Source: Caenorhabditis remanei (Eukaryota; Nematoda; Chromadorea; Rhabditida; Rhabditidae). From it: a stretch of 64,000 nt of DNA. Location of the stretch: the NCBI RefSeq assembly GCF_010183535.1, contig NC_071330.1:16349717-16413716 (forward strand). The letters are read 5' to 3'. Within the stretch, counting starts at the first letter, position 1; the number at the start of each line of letters is the position of its first letter. This document shows, piece after piece, positions 43,301 to 55,300 of the stretch. The position numbers and the translations under genes are program-made. The notes beneath the pieces are model-generated. The model worked only from the letters and a program-made list of their open reading frames with translations. It was not told the DNA's origin and did not search any database.

Positions 43301-46300
43301 TTGACATAAAGAATGCGCCACTTGCAGTTTTTAATTGAAAATGATCAAACTTTGTGCCTGTGAGACGGCCTCCCAGATAGTCTCATAATATTGATTGTTT
43401 ATGGAGTGTATAGATCACAAATAGAGCTTCATTTTTGTAGTAGACAAATTTTTTGTACGGGCACATCCTAAGAAGTTACAGGCAGTCAATGTATAACAGC
43501 TCAAAAATCTCTCTTTTTAACACTGAAAAATGGCAACAATTTCGAGAAAATTCTTTGACGATTGATAACTTATTAGGATGTGCCCGTAGAAAAAAGTTGT
43601 CTACTACAAAAATGAAGCTGTATTTGTGATCTATACATTTCATAAACAATCAATATTGTAAGACTATCAGGGAAGCCGTGTCATAGTCACAAAGTTTGAT
43701 CATTTTCAACTAAAAACTGCAAGTGTCGCATTCTTTATGTCAAGTATGTAGTCATTTTCCACAAGGTAATTCAACGTTCAGTTTTTTTTTTCAATTTGCT
43801 GTTTCGTTGTGACATTTCGATACGCAGCTTAATCGAGACTTTTTTGACCCGATTTATGCCAGTTTCCTCTTATTTTTGGTCAGTTTTTTGACTGTCGCGA
43901 GCATTTTCCTGCTCCAAATTCTATTCGAAACCATTTACCATGTTGTCAAGTACACACACACACACACACACACGTTTTCAATTTGCAAGAGAATATGTCA
44001 TTCTCATGTCCCCTCATTCATAAAAAGAGCCCTCTCTCTCTGTTTCTCAATTGCATTCCATTTGATTTATGTGTATGGGAATGTGAAGAGTCCCCTCTCA
44101 ATTGGAGACAAGTGGTGTGCTCTCTTTTTATGAATGAATGTATTCTTTTTTTGGGAAAAGTGGTTTCTTTTTTGTGCGGTTATGGAGTTTTGAACAAATG
44201 GCTCTCGATTTCAGCAAGTTGAAATTTACACTGAGAAATGGAAATAACGTGCCCAGTAAAAAAATGATTACACTTTTCAACAGGAAGTTTATGTTTAAAA
44301 GTGTTCATACTCTCTTATCTCTAAGTACTGGCCATAAAGAATGAGACAGGAGCAGTTTTTAGTTAAAAATTGTCAACTTTGAGGGTGTGCCATGGTAATT
44401 CTGACTGACCTCTCAAGAAGATTACTAATAAATCTTAGAGATCTAAAGTAGAGCTTCATTTTTGTAGTTGACAACTTTTTTATACGGACACTCCCTAGCA
44501 AGTTACATTTCTCCTCAAATCGACCAATTTCAGTGCAAATCAGTGCGATTTTTGAGCTGTCGTTATAAAATGACCATAACTCTCTAGGGAGTGTCCGCAC
44601 AAAAAAGTTGTCAACTACAAAAGTGGAGCTCTACGTTCAATCTATATGATCCATTAAAAATTTTCTTGGTGTGACGTTCAGAATTTCTATGGCACACTCT
44701 CAAAGTTGGTCATTTTCCACTGAAAACAGCCAAAGTTGATACCTTTTTGCCCGGTACTGTATAAGTACAAGTTCAAACAACTCATTTTTAGAGGGAAAAT
44801 TCAAAATCGATATGCAGATAAGCTCCACTGTACAAACATAGGTGACCCTTCTTCCCTTCCTATACCAGATCATTCTGTGATATCATAAGTCTTCTTTGAC
44901 ACCTCATCACTTATGCTCATAAGTGACTAGACTAGACAGTTTTGAGCGGTTTTTAGCTCAAATTGTGTCAAATAATTGGAATTTTTTATAGTGAAACATT
45001 TTTCTACACTGTCTACACTCAAAAATATATATTTCTTTGTTCAGCTGCACTCTTTTTTGACTTATTTATGTATGTCAATGAGGGTCTAAGGGGGTTCTAT
45101 GCCATAAGTGTCCTTTTTCTTGTGTTCTTTTGAGCCATACTTCTTTTCCAGAAGGGGGCCGCAAAATTTTTTTTTGTTTCCCAAAAATATTCTGACGCAT
45201 TCTTTTTCTTTGCGGGCTTACAAATTGAAAATTCGTGTTTTTTGGACTTTTTGTGTGATTTTTTCGAAAAGAGAGGAATTTTTGAGTTGCTTGGTGGGAT
45301 ATGGAGACGTGTACGTACCAGGGTTGCATGGAAGTGAAAATTTCTTATCCGGAAGTCGGAAGTCGGAAGTCGGAATTAGATTTATTTGCAAATATTCAAA
45401 AACTCCAAGAGAAAAGTCATAAAATTGCCGAAAATCAGTGGAAAATTAGGAAATAAAGCCAATTTTCTCGCCTTTTAGACCGTTTTTCCACGTATTTCTG
45501 CGAAATTTACTTTTCGGAAATTCCACAGTTATGGAATGACGGAAGTCGGAAATAAAATTCCTTATCGGGAAGTCAGAAGTGATTTTTGTTATCCGGAACT
45601 CGGAATCCGGAAGTCGGAAGTGAAATTTCTTATCCGGAACTCGGAAGTCGGAATTCCATGCAACTCTGCTACGGGTCATTCCAATTTCTGAAATTTTCAG
45701 TTTTGACCTTTCACGAGATTAAAAGTTCGCAACTACAACAACAACATGAGGTTGTTCCGTGACTTTTCCATGTTTTGTGCTCCGACTCATTACATTTCTA
45801 TTTCAAACATTTTTTTTGTTTCTTAGAGTTTCTTACATCGTGGGAACCCTTGAAGTCATGTGTGTGTGTGTGTGTCCACTCGATTTCCATGGTGATTCAC
45901 GTTTTTGTTTCTTGGTTTTTCGGTTTTTTTCGGAGGGGGACCAAAATGAGCACAAATCATGCTCTCCCTTTCTCTCTCCATTTTTTTTGCAGTGTTTTTT
46001 CTTTGGGAGTCATACAATGAGAAACAATCATATCAGTTTGAAAGCCTTCGGAAATTGCACTTGGCTTCCTCCCCCCTGAAATGTTTTTGTGTTTTTCAAT
46101 TTCCTGTCTCGAATGGCTTCCCACCACACAAAATCCGTCCCCTTAAATGAAAATTCCATATCAAACTAGAGACTCACTTGTTTCTAGGTGTGAAATTTGA
46201 GACTTTGAGCACTCATTTTGACTATAAATCTTGAAGTCTGGCGTGCCTTTGACGCGTTTATTTTTGGGAAGGTCCTACCTTCTCTTGGCGGGTGTTCCAC

Positions 46301-49300
46301 TGTGTTAGGAGAAAAAAGTTTGCGATTTTTTTGATAAGAAATTTGAGTTTAGGGTCCTTTATTTCCGTTTATCGACCAATTTTTTATGTGGCTGGCGCGC
46401 CGTTGGGCGCGTTTTCTGCCTAGCACTTAAAATTCATGAATTTCAGTTGTTTCTTCATGGTTTTTAACAGAATTTTGATATTTTTTCTTGATTAATTTTG
46501 GTGAAGACTTGTAAAAATCATTATCTTTGAAAATCGGAAAAAATTGGGAACATTTTTTTGTTGTTGAAAATTTTTCTTTTTTCCAACTCAAATTTCACCA
46601 TTTTTATCAAATTTTTGTTATTTATGACAGTTGGCACATTTATAGTACTTAACTGTTCCTACATTTTGGTATAAAAATCAAAAAAATCGGTTGAAATTGA
46701 AGAGAGTTGCATCGTTCCAAAGTCAAGCCACCCGCAAGTCTGGCGTGCCTTTGGCGCGCTTATTGCTAAACTTTGCAGTAACGTAACTTGCTTCCATTTT
46801 AACCGATTTTTGTGATTTTTTTGGCAAAATGTAGGAAATTTTAAGGACTACAATATTTGATTTAATTCAAAATTGAAAAATTTGATTAACCCAGATAAAA
46901 TTCAGTTTTTTCTGAAGCTTTTAAAAATTCTGGGTTTTTAAGGATATTATGATGAATTCCACTATTTTTCAGAATTCGAACACCATTTTCATTCAAATTA
47001 GCACGAAAAGATTAAAGTTCTATTAAAATTTTTTTTGGATATTCGAATTCATCCAAATTTTCGAATGTCTCTGAAAATTCTGGCGCGCCTCTGACGCACT
47101 CTCCTCCTTCACTCTAGAGAATAAGAAGTTCCCACGGCTATTCTCCCCGCGACTTCCGAGTTCTTTACGACCCACCAAACCCCACCAACACCAAACACTC
47201 TCAGAGTGGTCCCACATTTTTCTCTCTCTCTTTCTCTCGCCACTCTCTCGATTTTCTGTACTATCTCTCACTCTCATAGATGAAAAGAGTGAGGAGAGAG
47301 CGCTCTCTTCTCTCTTCCCGAGAGAAAAGAGTGCCCAATTTTCTCTCCCATTTCCCCGCCCGATTTCCCATTCCCCCCTTGTGTTGTGTCCATCTGAATG
47401 ATTCTCTCTCTATCTCTCTATTTCTCTCTATTTCTCTCATTCTCTCTCTTTTCACTCTTTCTCTGGGTCTCTCTATCTATCACAGTGGTGGAACTGTTTT
47501 ACCAATTTATTCAACTTTTTGATACAATTTTAAACGTTTTTTGACAACGAAAACATGTATTTTCAACACTGACTCTACAGGAAAAGTGCTTCTTGAGGTT
47601 ATTTTGGAAGAACGCGCCCCAAGGCGCGCCAGACACTGGAAACTGGTGTATCCTACTACGGTTCTAGACATTGAAATGAAGACGACTTTAAAAATGTCAG
47701 AAACGCGCCCAGAGGTGCCCCAGACTCTGTAATTCGCCGCTCTCTCTGGATAGTTCTTCTTACTCTCCCCCCGTTTATAATTAAATTCTAGAAATTTCAA
47801 GAAATTTCCTCGTAGCAATAGTAGAATTTAATGAATATTTGATGAAGTAGTTTCTAGTGACCGAAAAATGAAAGAATTGAATTAGATTCATGTTTTCTGA
47901 TGGAGAATCCGAATAATCACAACTTTTTGTTGTTTTTTCCTGTTTAAAAAAAAATTTCTCTCTGAAAATCAATGACCAACAATCGGAAAATTTGATTAAA
48001 ACTTTATTTAGTTGTTTATCTTTTTTTATTGAACGTTCAAACTTGGTCTTGGTTGACCACAATTGGAGCAAGTTATGTTTTTCAGCCGGCATTGTCTCCC
48101 ACACATTCATTTTTAAAAATTATATTTCGCACTAGAATACAGTAGTCTTTCTAGGTTTTTAAACGGAAATTTGATTAAAAAAAAGAAATGTTCCACTTTT
48201 TATATCATAAGTTAAAGTGCTTAAAATTTCCTACAAATTGGTATAAAAATCACAAAAATCGGTTGAAATGGAAGCAAGTTACGTTACTGCAAAGTTTAGC
48301 AAAAAGCGCGCCGAAGGCGCGCCAGCCTCGAGGGAGGTCTGACTTTGAAAGGGTGTAACTCACTTCAATTCCAACCGATTTTTTTGGTTTTTGTAACAAA
48401 TTGTAGGAAATTTTAACAACTACAAAAATGTTTTAATTGAAAATGTAAAAAATTTGATAACAGTAATTAAATTTTAGTTGGAAAAATTTAATTTATTTCC
48501 TTTTTTTTTAATTTTAAAAGTTCCGGATTTTTAAACGATTTTTACAAGTTTTCACCAAAATTAACCGAAAACATTAGAAAATAAAATATTCGCTGAAATT
48601 GCTGAAAATCATAACAAAAACCCCAATTTTCACCTTTTCATTTTATTATCTTCCTCATCCTTCCAACTTTTTTTCATTTTTTTCTCGTTCATTTTCACAC
48701 ACACACTAACAACAGAACAAAAACGTGATGTTTATTGCTCCATCCGGGAGAGCCCACCACCCACCTTCTACTCTCTCCCTCCTATTATTCCCCCCCCCCC
48801 TCTCCCTCGTTTTTTTCTATATCATTTCCAGTGTATTTACTATTTATGCCTGGTTTTTGGTGTTTATACACTCGGAGTCTATTTACATGTAGTTTTTTTG
48901 GTCTTGGTTAGCATAATTTTGAAAAACAAGTGAAATTTTCGAATTCCGCTCGTTGAGAGCTTTCAGAAAAGTATAAGTATGCTTGGAGTCTGGCGCGCCT
49001 GCGGCGCGTACCAGCAGGAACTTTGAGAAAGCGTGACTTTCTTCAATCTTCACCGATTTTTGTGATTTTTATAATAATTTGTAGGAATTTTCAAGAGCTA
49101 CAGTTTGATATAAAAATTAAAATGTTTGAAACTAAAAAATCACAAGAAAAAATCATGAAAAATGTGACATTTTTGAAAAAAAACGAAGAGCTTCAGAAAA
49201 ACAAAATTTTTTCTGGTTAGTCAGGTTTTTCAATTTTAAATTTATTTCATCTTATAGTGCTTTGAATGTTCTACATTTTGGTGTAAAAACCACCAAAATC

Positions 49301-52300
49301 GGTTGAAATGGAAGCAAGTTACGTTACAGCAAAGTTTAGCAAAAAGCGCGCCAAAGGCAAGCCAGACGAGCGGGAGACCTGCCTTTGAAAGGGTGTAATT
49401 CACTTCAATTGCAACCGATTTTTTTGGTTTTTATACCAAATCGTAAAAAATTTTGAGGGCTGCAGTTTTGTTTAAACATCAAATAAATTGAGTAAGATTG
49501 AAGGGAGTTATGCAGGCACGAAGTTTGAAATGTGTGAAGGCTGGCGCGCCGTAGGTGCAAACTTTGGAGGCTTGTAACACCCTGTGAATTCCTTCAAATT
49601 TTACGATTTTTATATCAAAATGCGCAAAATTAAAACAGCTAATTAGCCATGCCAAAATATGTTATAAAAAGTTTGATGTACCTTCTCAAAACCCCTTTCC
49701 ATTCTCCAGAATCTGAAAAATTAGAGATCTTTGTAAATGAAAAGTCAACAAAAAAAGAAGTAGTAGAAGACGGAAGTAGTTTTTTCTTAGTGTCTCCTTT
49801 TTCCCTTTCCCGTCTTCTGCATTAATCACTCTTCCCTTATTCTATCCCTTTTCTCTCAGAAGATCTCAAGAGCTCTTCGCTTCTTTTGGCTTACCGATTT
49901 TTTGATTTTCGTGTTTTGTGCTTCCTAGATACCCCCGCCCCTTAAATCGGGAGTAGCCATGGAGTCTTGAAGTAAAAATATATTCGTTTGAGATTTTTCT
50001 CCGTCATTTTACGGAAAAATAGTGATTTTTTGCTATTTTGGACAGAGAGAGTTCATAGTACTTTTTGTTTTCTCTCTCGAAGTTTTCGGGTTCTTTGGAT
50101 GTTACCCCTCTCTAACATGATATATCTTGCTTGAAACTGTAATTTTTGAGTTCAGCAAGTCGAGACGCGTCGAATGACTATAACCATGACGTATTTTAAG
50201 CTAGATTGACTTTCGCCCGTGGTTTTCGTCGTGAGACCTTGTATTCATACGGTAAATTTGAAATTTCGTTATTTTTAACAGTTTTTTACAGAAACTATCA
50301 CCATTAGATTCAGCTCGTCGAGACGCATCGAATGAGTATTATCAATACGGGGGTTTAGAAAATTACGGTATGCGCCTTTAAACTGGGAAAGGGGTACTGT
50401 AGTTTTCGTGGTGAGACCCAAATGGAAGCAAACTAGGGCATGATTATACTTATTTGAAGCGTCTTGACAAGCTGATTCTGAATATTTTGGTTTGATGGCC
50501 GAGTTTTGGATTCCGAGGCCACCAGACCTTTTCGATGTTTTTGTTTGATTTCCATCTATCGAAATCCCGTTTTTCTCAATTTTCTTATTTTTCTCGTCTT
50601 GTTCCATCTTTTTTCGTATCTACCGTATCATATTCATACCGTAATCACCATGGTCAAAAATCAAAAAAAAATTTCCTCTCGTTTTAGGGTCCCCCACACC
50701 ATCCCCTCCCTCTCATGGTGAAAACAGTGGAGTTTTGCGAAATAGTACCAAGAAGTTTTCAATATTCTATTGAGGTGAAAAATAAGATTGAAAAAATCTA
50801 GAAAAAAAAGATAAAAACTGAAAAATCGCATGAAAAAAATCATGAAAAAGTGAAATTTTGGAAAAAAACCATGAGCTTTAGAAAAACTAAATTTTTTCCG
50901 GGTGAATCAAGTTTTCCACTTTTGTGTTATGTTATGCCTTATAGTGCTTTAAATTTTCCACATTTTGGTATAAAAATCACAAAAATCGGTTTAGAATTGA
51001 AGAAAGTTACGTTGCTGCAAAGTTTAGCAAAAAAGCGCGCCGAAGGTGCGCCAGCCTCGCAAGAGGTCTGACTTTGAAAGGGTGTAACTCACTTCGATTC
51101 CAACCTATCTTTTTGGTTTTTATACTAAGATGTAGGAAATTGTGAGGGCTACAAAAATATCATATTAAAAATTAGAAAAAATTAATTAAAATGCTGAAAT
51201 TTCAGTTGGAAAATTTTTTTCGAAAAACTTTTTTTTTTCAAAATTTTATTGTTGCAGACCGACGACTCGTTGTGCGGTGACGAGGAACGTCAACACCACA
51301 CAAACATCAATCACAGCAACGGTATCGGCGGAGGAGGCTGTCACCATCAAAGTATCACAAGTATGGGCTCCGGGAGCAAAGGAGGCGGCGGCGGCCTCTC
51401 GACAGTGATCAGTGCTCGTGGAGCCCCAGAAGACACGGAGGATACGGAGAGTGGCGGCGGCGGCAGTCGACGGGGTCCTCAATGGCTGAAATGTCTCTTT
51501 CTCGGTTGTTTTCTTCTGATTGCCGGAATTTCGAATTGGGCGGTGATAGCGTACACACACGATTATGTGCCGAGGCAGCCACTTCCCGATGTGGTATTCA
51601 GTTTGGTTGGAGAGCAGCGGTGGGCGTCGTCATTAGGTGAGTAGTGCACATAAAATATGAAAATTGTATGAAAAAGATTTGAAAATCTAAAAAAGAGCCA
51701 AAAATCTGAATTTTTTGATAAAAGTGTTGAACAAAAATGTAGCCCTTAAATTTTCCTACATTTTGGTATAAAAACAAAAAAATCGGTTGAAATTGAACAG
51801 AGTTGCATCGTTCCAAAATCAAGCCACCCGCAAGTCTGGCGCGCCTTCGGCGCGCTTTTTGCTAAACTTTGCAGCAACGTAATCTCTTGTCTCAATTCCA
51901 ACCGATTTCAGTGGTCTTTATAGCAAAATGTGGGAAATTTAAAGCACTATTAGATATACATTTTTTGGTATAAAAACCAAAACATTCCGTAGTATATGAG
52001 GAGAGTTACACCTTCCCCACTTTTGGGGCCCTGTCTGGCGCACCTTGGGCGCTTTGAAAGGGTGTAGCTTGGTTCAATTTTGATTCAATTTTATTTGTAT
52101 ATTTTTGTACAAAATTTTAAGGGCTACAAGAATATATAAGTTTTTTAAAAGTTGGATTATTTACCGAGAAGTTGCGCACTTGCAAAGTTCGACCACTCAA
52201 AGACGTAGAGCGCGCCAGAGGGGCTTTTATACCGGGGTAACTTTATTTAGGCTTGACAACACTCGATTGTTTTTTACATGAATTGGTAGAAACCTTTAAG

Positions 52301-55300
52301 GGCTCCAAAAATATATAACTTTCATCAAAATTGAGCCGGTTTGAAGAAAGTTGTGAGCTTGCAAAGCTGGCCTTTATCTAACTAGAGCTATCTAACTTTG
52401 AAAGTGTTTTACTTTTTTCAATTATAACTTAACTATGTGTTTCAAAAACATTTTTATAGAAAATTTTAAGCGCTACAAGGTTATATAAAAATTACAAAAT
52501 TTGGGTAGAATAGCGAGGAGTTGTGGGACGTCAAAGTTAAGAGACGGTGCGCAGGGGAGCAAGGGAGCGTAACTCTGCTGTAATTTAACAAAATTTTATG
52601 ATTTTTATATCAAATCATAGACAATTTTGTAATCTATAAAATAATATAATGTTAAAAAAAGTTTCCAGGTGACGCATGCGTGGCCCTCTGCATCGTCCTT
52701 CTCGGCGGCCTACTCGTCATCCACAAACACCGGACGACAGTGCTGAAACGAGTGATCTTCTGTGCTGCGACACTCTACGCAATGCGGTCCATCACCCTAG
52801 CCGCCACTCAACTACCATCCGGATATACTGACAACCAGGGACGGTGTCGCGAACAAGTCGAGTCGAAAGCATCGATTTTCTTTGGACGCCTTTTCGAGCA
52901 GACGATACGAATCGGGTTTCAGGTGAGATATTTTTATTTTTAATTGATGTAAACGATCGTTAAATTATCTACAAATTTATATAAAAATCAAAAAATTTGA
53001 AAAAATTTACAGGGAGTTACGGATTTCCAAAGTTTGAGTTGAACGCGTCGCAGGCGCGCCAGACTCATTACTTTGAAGACGCGTAACTTCCTTGGATTTA
53101 GCTCAAATATTTTGGTTTTTACACCAAATTGTAGAGAATTTCAAGAGCAACAAAACCTACATATTAGTCATTTTCTAAAATTTCCCATTTCCAGAGCAAA
53201 GACCAAATGCTATGCGGTGACCTCTTATTCTCGGGACACACACTCGTCATGGTGACGTGCTCCCTGGCGGTCGCCTACTACCTCCCGAAATCCATCAAAC
53301 CTCTTCAATGGTTGGCTCACTTGTCGTGTTTCATCGGAATGATTTGTATGATCATCTCGCGAACGCACTACACCATCGACGTGATCATCGCCTACTGGTT
53401 GAGCAATATGGTGTTCAGGTTCGTATTTGAAAGAAGCAAAATGTTTTTCTTGTTAAAATGTATATTTGTTTTTCATATCTTCAAGCCCTTGACATTTCCT
53501 ACATTTTGATTAAAAAAATCAAAAAAATTGAAAGAAATTGAGGGGAGTTGCAGTGGATCAAAATTGGCCGACCTTGGAGTCTGGCGCGCCTGCGGCGCGT
53601 TTGAGCGGAATTTTGGAGATTTTTATATCATTTTGTAGAAAATTTCAATAGCTACATTTTGATATAAAAACCAAAAAATTTGAGTAAAAACGGAAAAAGT
53701 TGCAAAGAGTCAAAGTTAGCCGAGGTTGGATCTGGCGTGTTTGAGTTGAAAGTTGAAAGTAGTGTAACATAGCTCAATTTTTACATAAGCTTAAGATTTT
53801 TATATTATCTTGTAGTGCAATTTAAGAGCTACATTTTTATATAAAAATCAAAAAAATAGACTAACAAGGGAACCTTTTAAGTGGTCCTTAATGCCAGTAA
53901 AAACTACCTATATAGGGTGAAAGAGCATGTTTCAAAACCTATAAATCAACTTTCAAAAGTTGCTTCCGTGACCTGTAAGTGTCTCAAATTGCCATCTGAA
54001 AATTGACCATTTTTACCATTGATTTGCTGCATTTCGCCTTCTCGCCTCCTCCAAATCCTGTCACGTTTGTAATAAACTTCGGTGACACTTTAAAAACGTG
54101 TTCGGATGGCGCAGGTGGTTAGCGTCTAGGTGGAGAAAAATTTTGGGCTGGTTCGACCCCTTCGCCATTTTTTTTCTTTTTTTTTGTTTGATTTCTTTTT
54201 TTCCAGCTTTTTTCAATGTTTTTTGGAAGCTATCATAAAAGTTTGGCGGCACCTCCGTCTGTCAACCGGCAGATCTCTCTTATAATCATCAATTGAAAGG
54301 GATTCAGAAGGAAATCACGTTGATGGTGGTACAAAAAGACTTTTATGATAGCTTCCAAAAAACATTGAAAAAAGCTGGAAAAAAAGAAATCAAACAAAAA
54401 AAAAGAAAAAAAATGGCGAAGGGGTCGAACCAGCCCAAAATTTTTCTCCACCTAGACGCTAACCACACAGGTAAAACGCCAGGGAGTCATGAATGGGCCA
54501 TCGATGGCTAAAGTGCTATATGGGCGAAATATGGCCCATCGATGCCCCATATTTGACGCATTCACTCACCCATCGGTACCGATGCGTCAAAAATGGACGA
54601 AGTCCCGATGGGTGAAAAATGTATCATAAATGGCCCATCTGGATATCCATCGATGACCCATTGTTAACACATTGGCGTAAACTTGATTTTTGGGGAAAAA
54701 TTCTTTCTCGATGAGTCACGAATGGGTCATCGATGGACCATCGTAAACCAGAACGCGTGGTTTGCAGCGTTGGCATTCTGTTCTTCTTTTCACTTTGTCG
54801 TTATTTTACTCTATTTTATCATTATTTTGTTTTTCTTATTCATATTTTCAACTTTCATGATTGAATTAATTTTCAGAAACAAATCGAGAGGAAAAAAGTG
54901 AACAATTCACTGATAAGTGTTGGCAAGGATCGACCACTTTAAGACGCTTTTGAGTTAAGAAAACATCGTGAGTTCAGATTTTCAAAATATTCAGTACTTG
55001 ATGATGGCGTCTCAAGAATTTGGACTTTTTTGAAGTAAAGTTTGGTCAAACATAATATTTACAGTACCGGTCAAAAGGTTATGGAGTTTGGTCATTTTCA
55101 GTTAGTCCACCTTTGAGAGTGTTTCCTGGTGATACCAATTGTTCCATCAAGTAGATTTTTAATGAATCATACATAACAAAGGTAGAGCTCCATTTTTGTA
55201 ATAATGAAGCTCTTCTATTAAACTGTATGATTCATTAAATATATTATTGATGGGACAATCAGTATTGCCATGACACACTGTCAAAGATAGACAATTTCAA

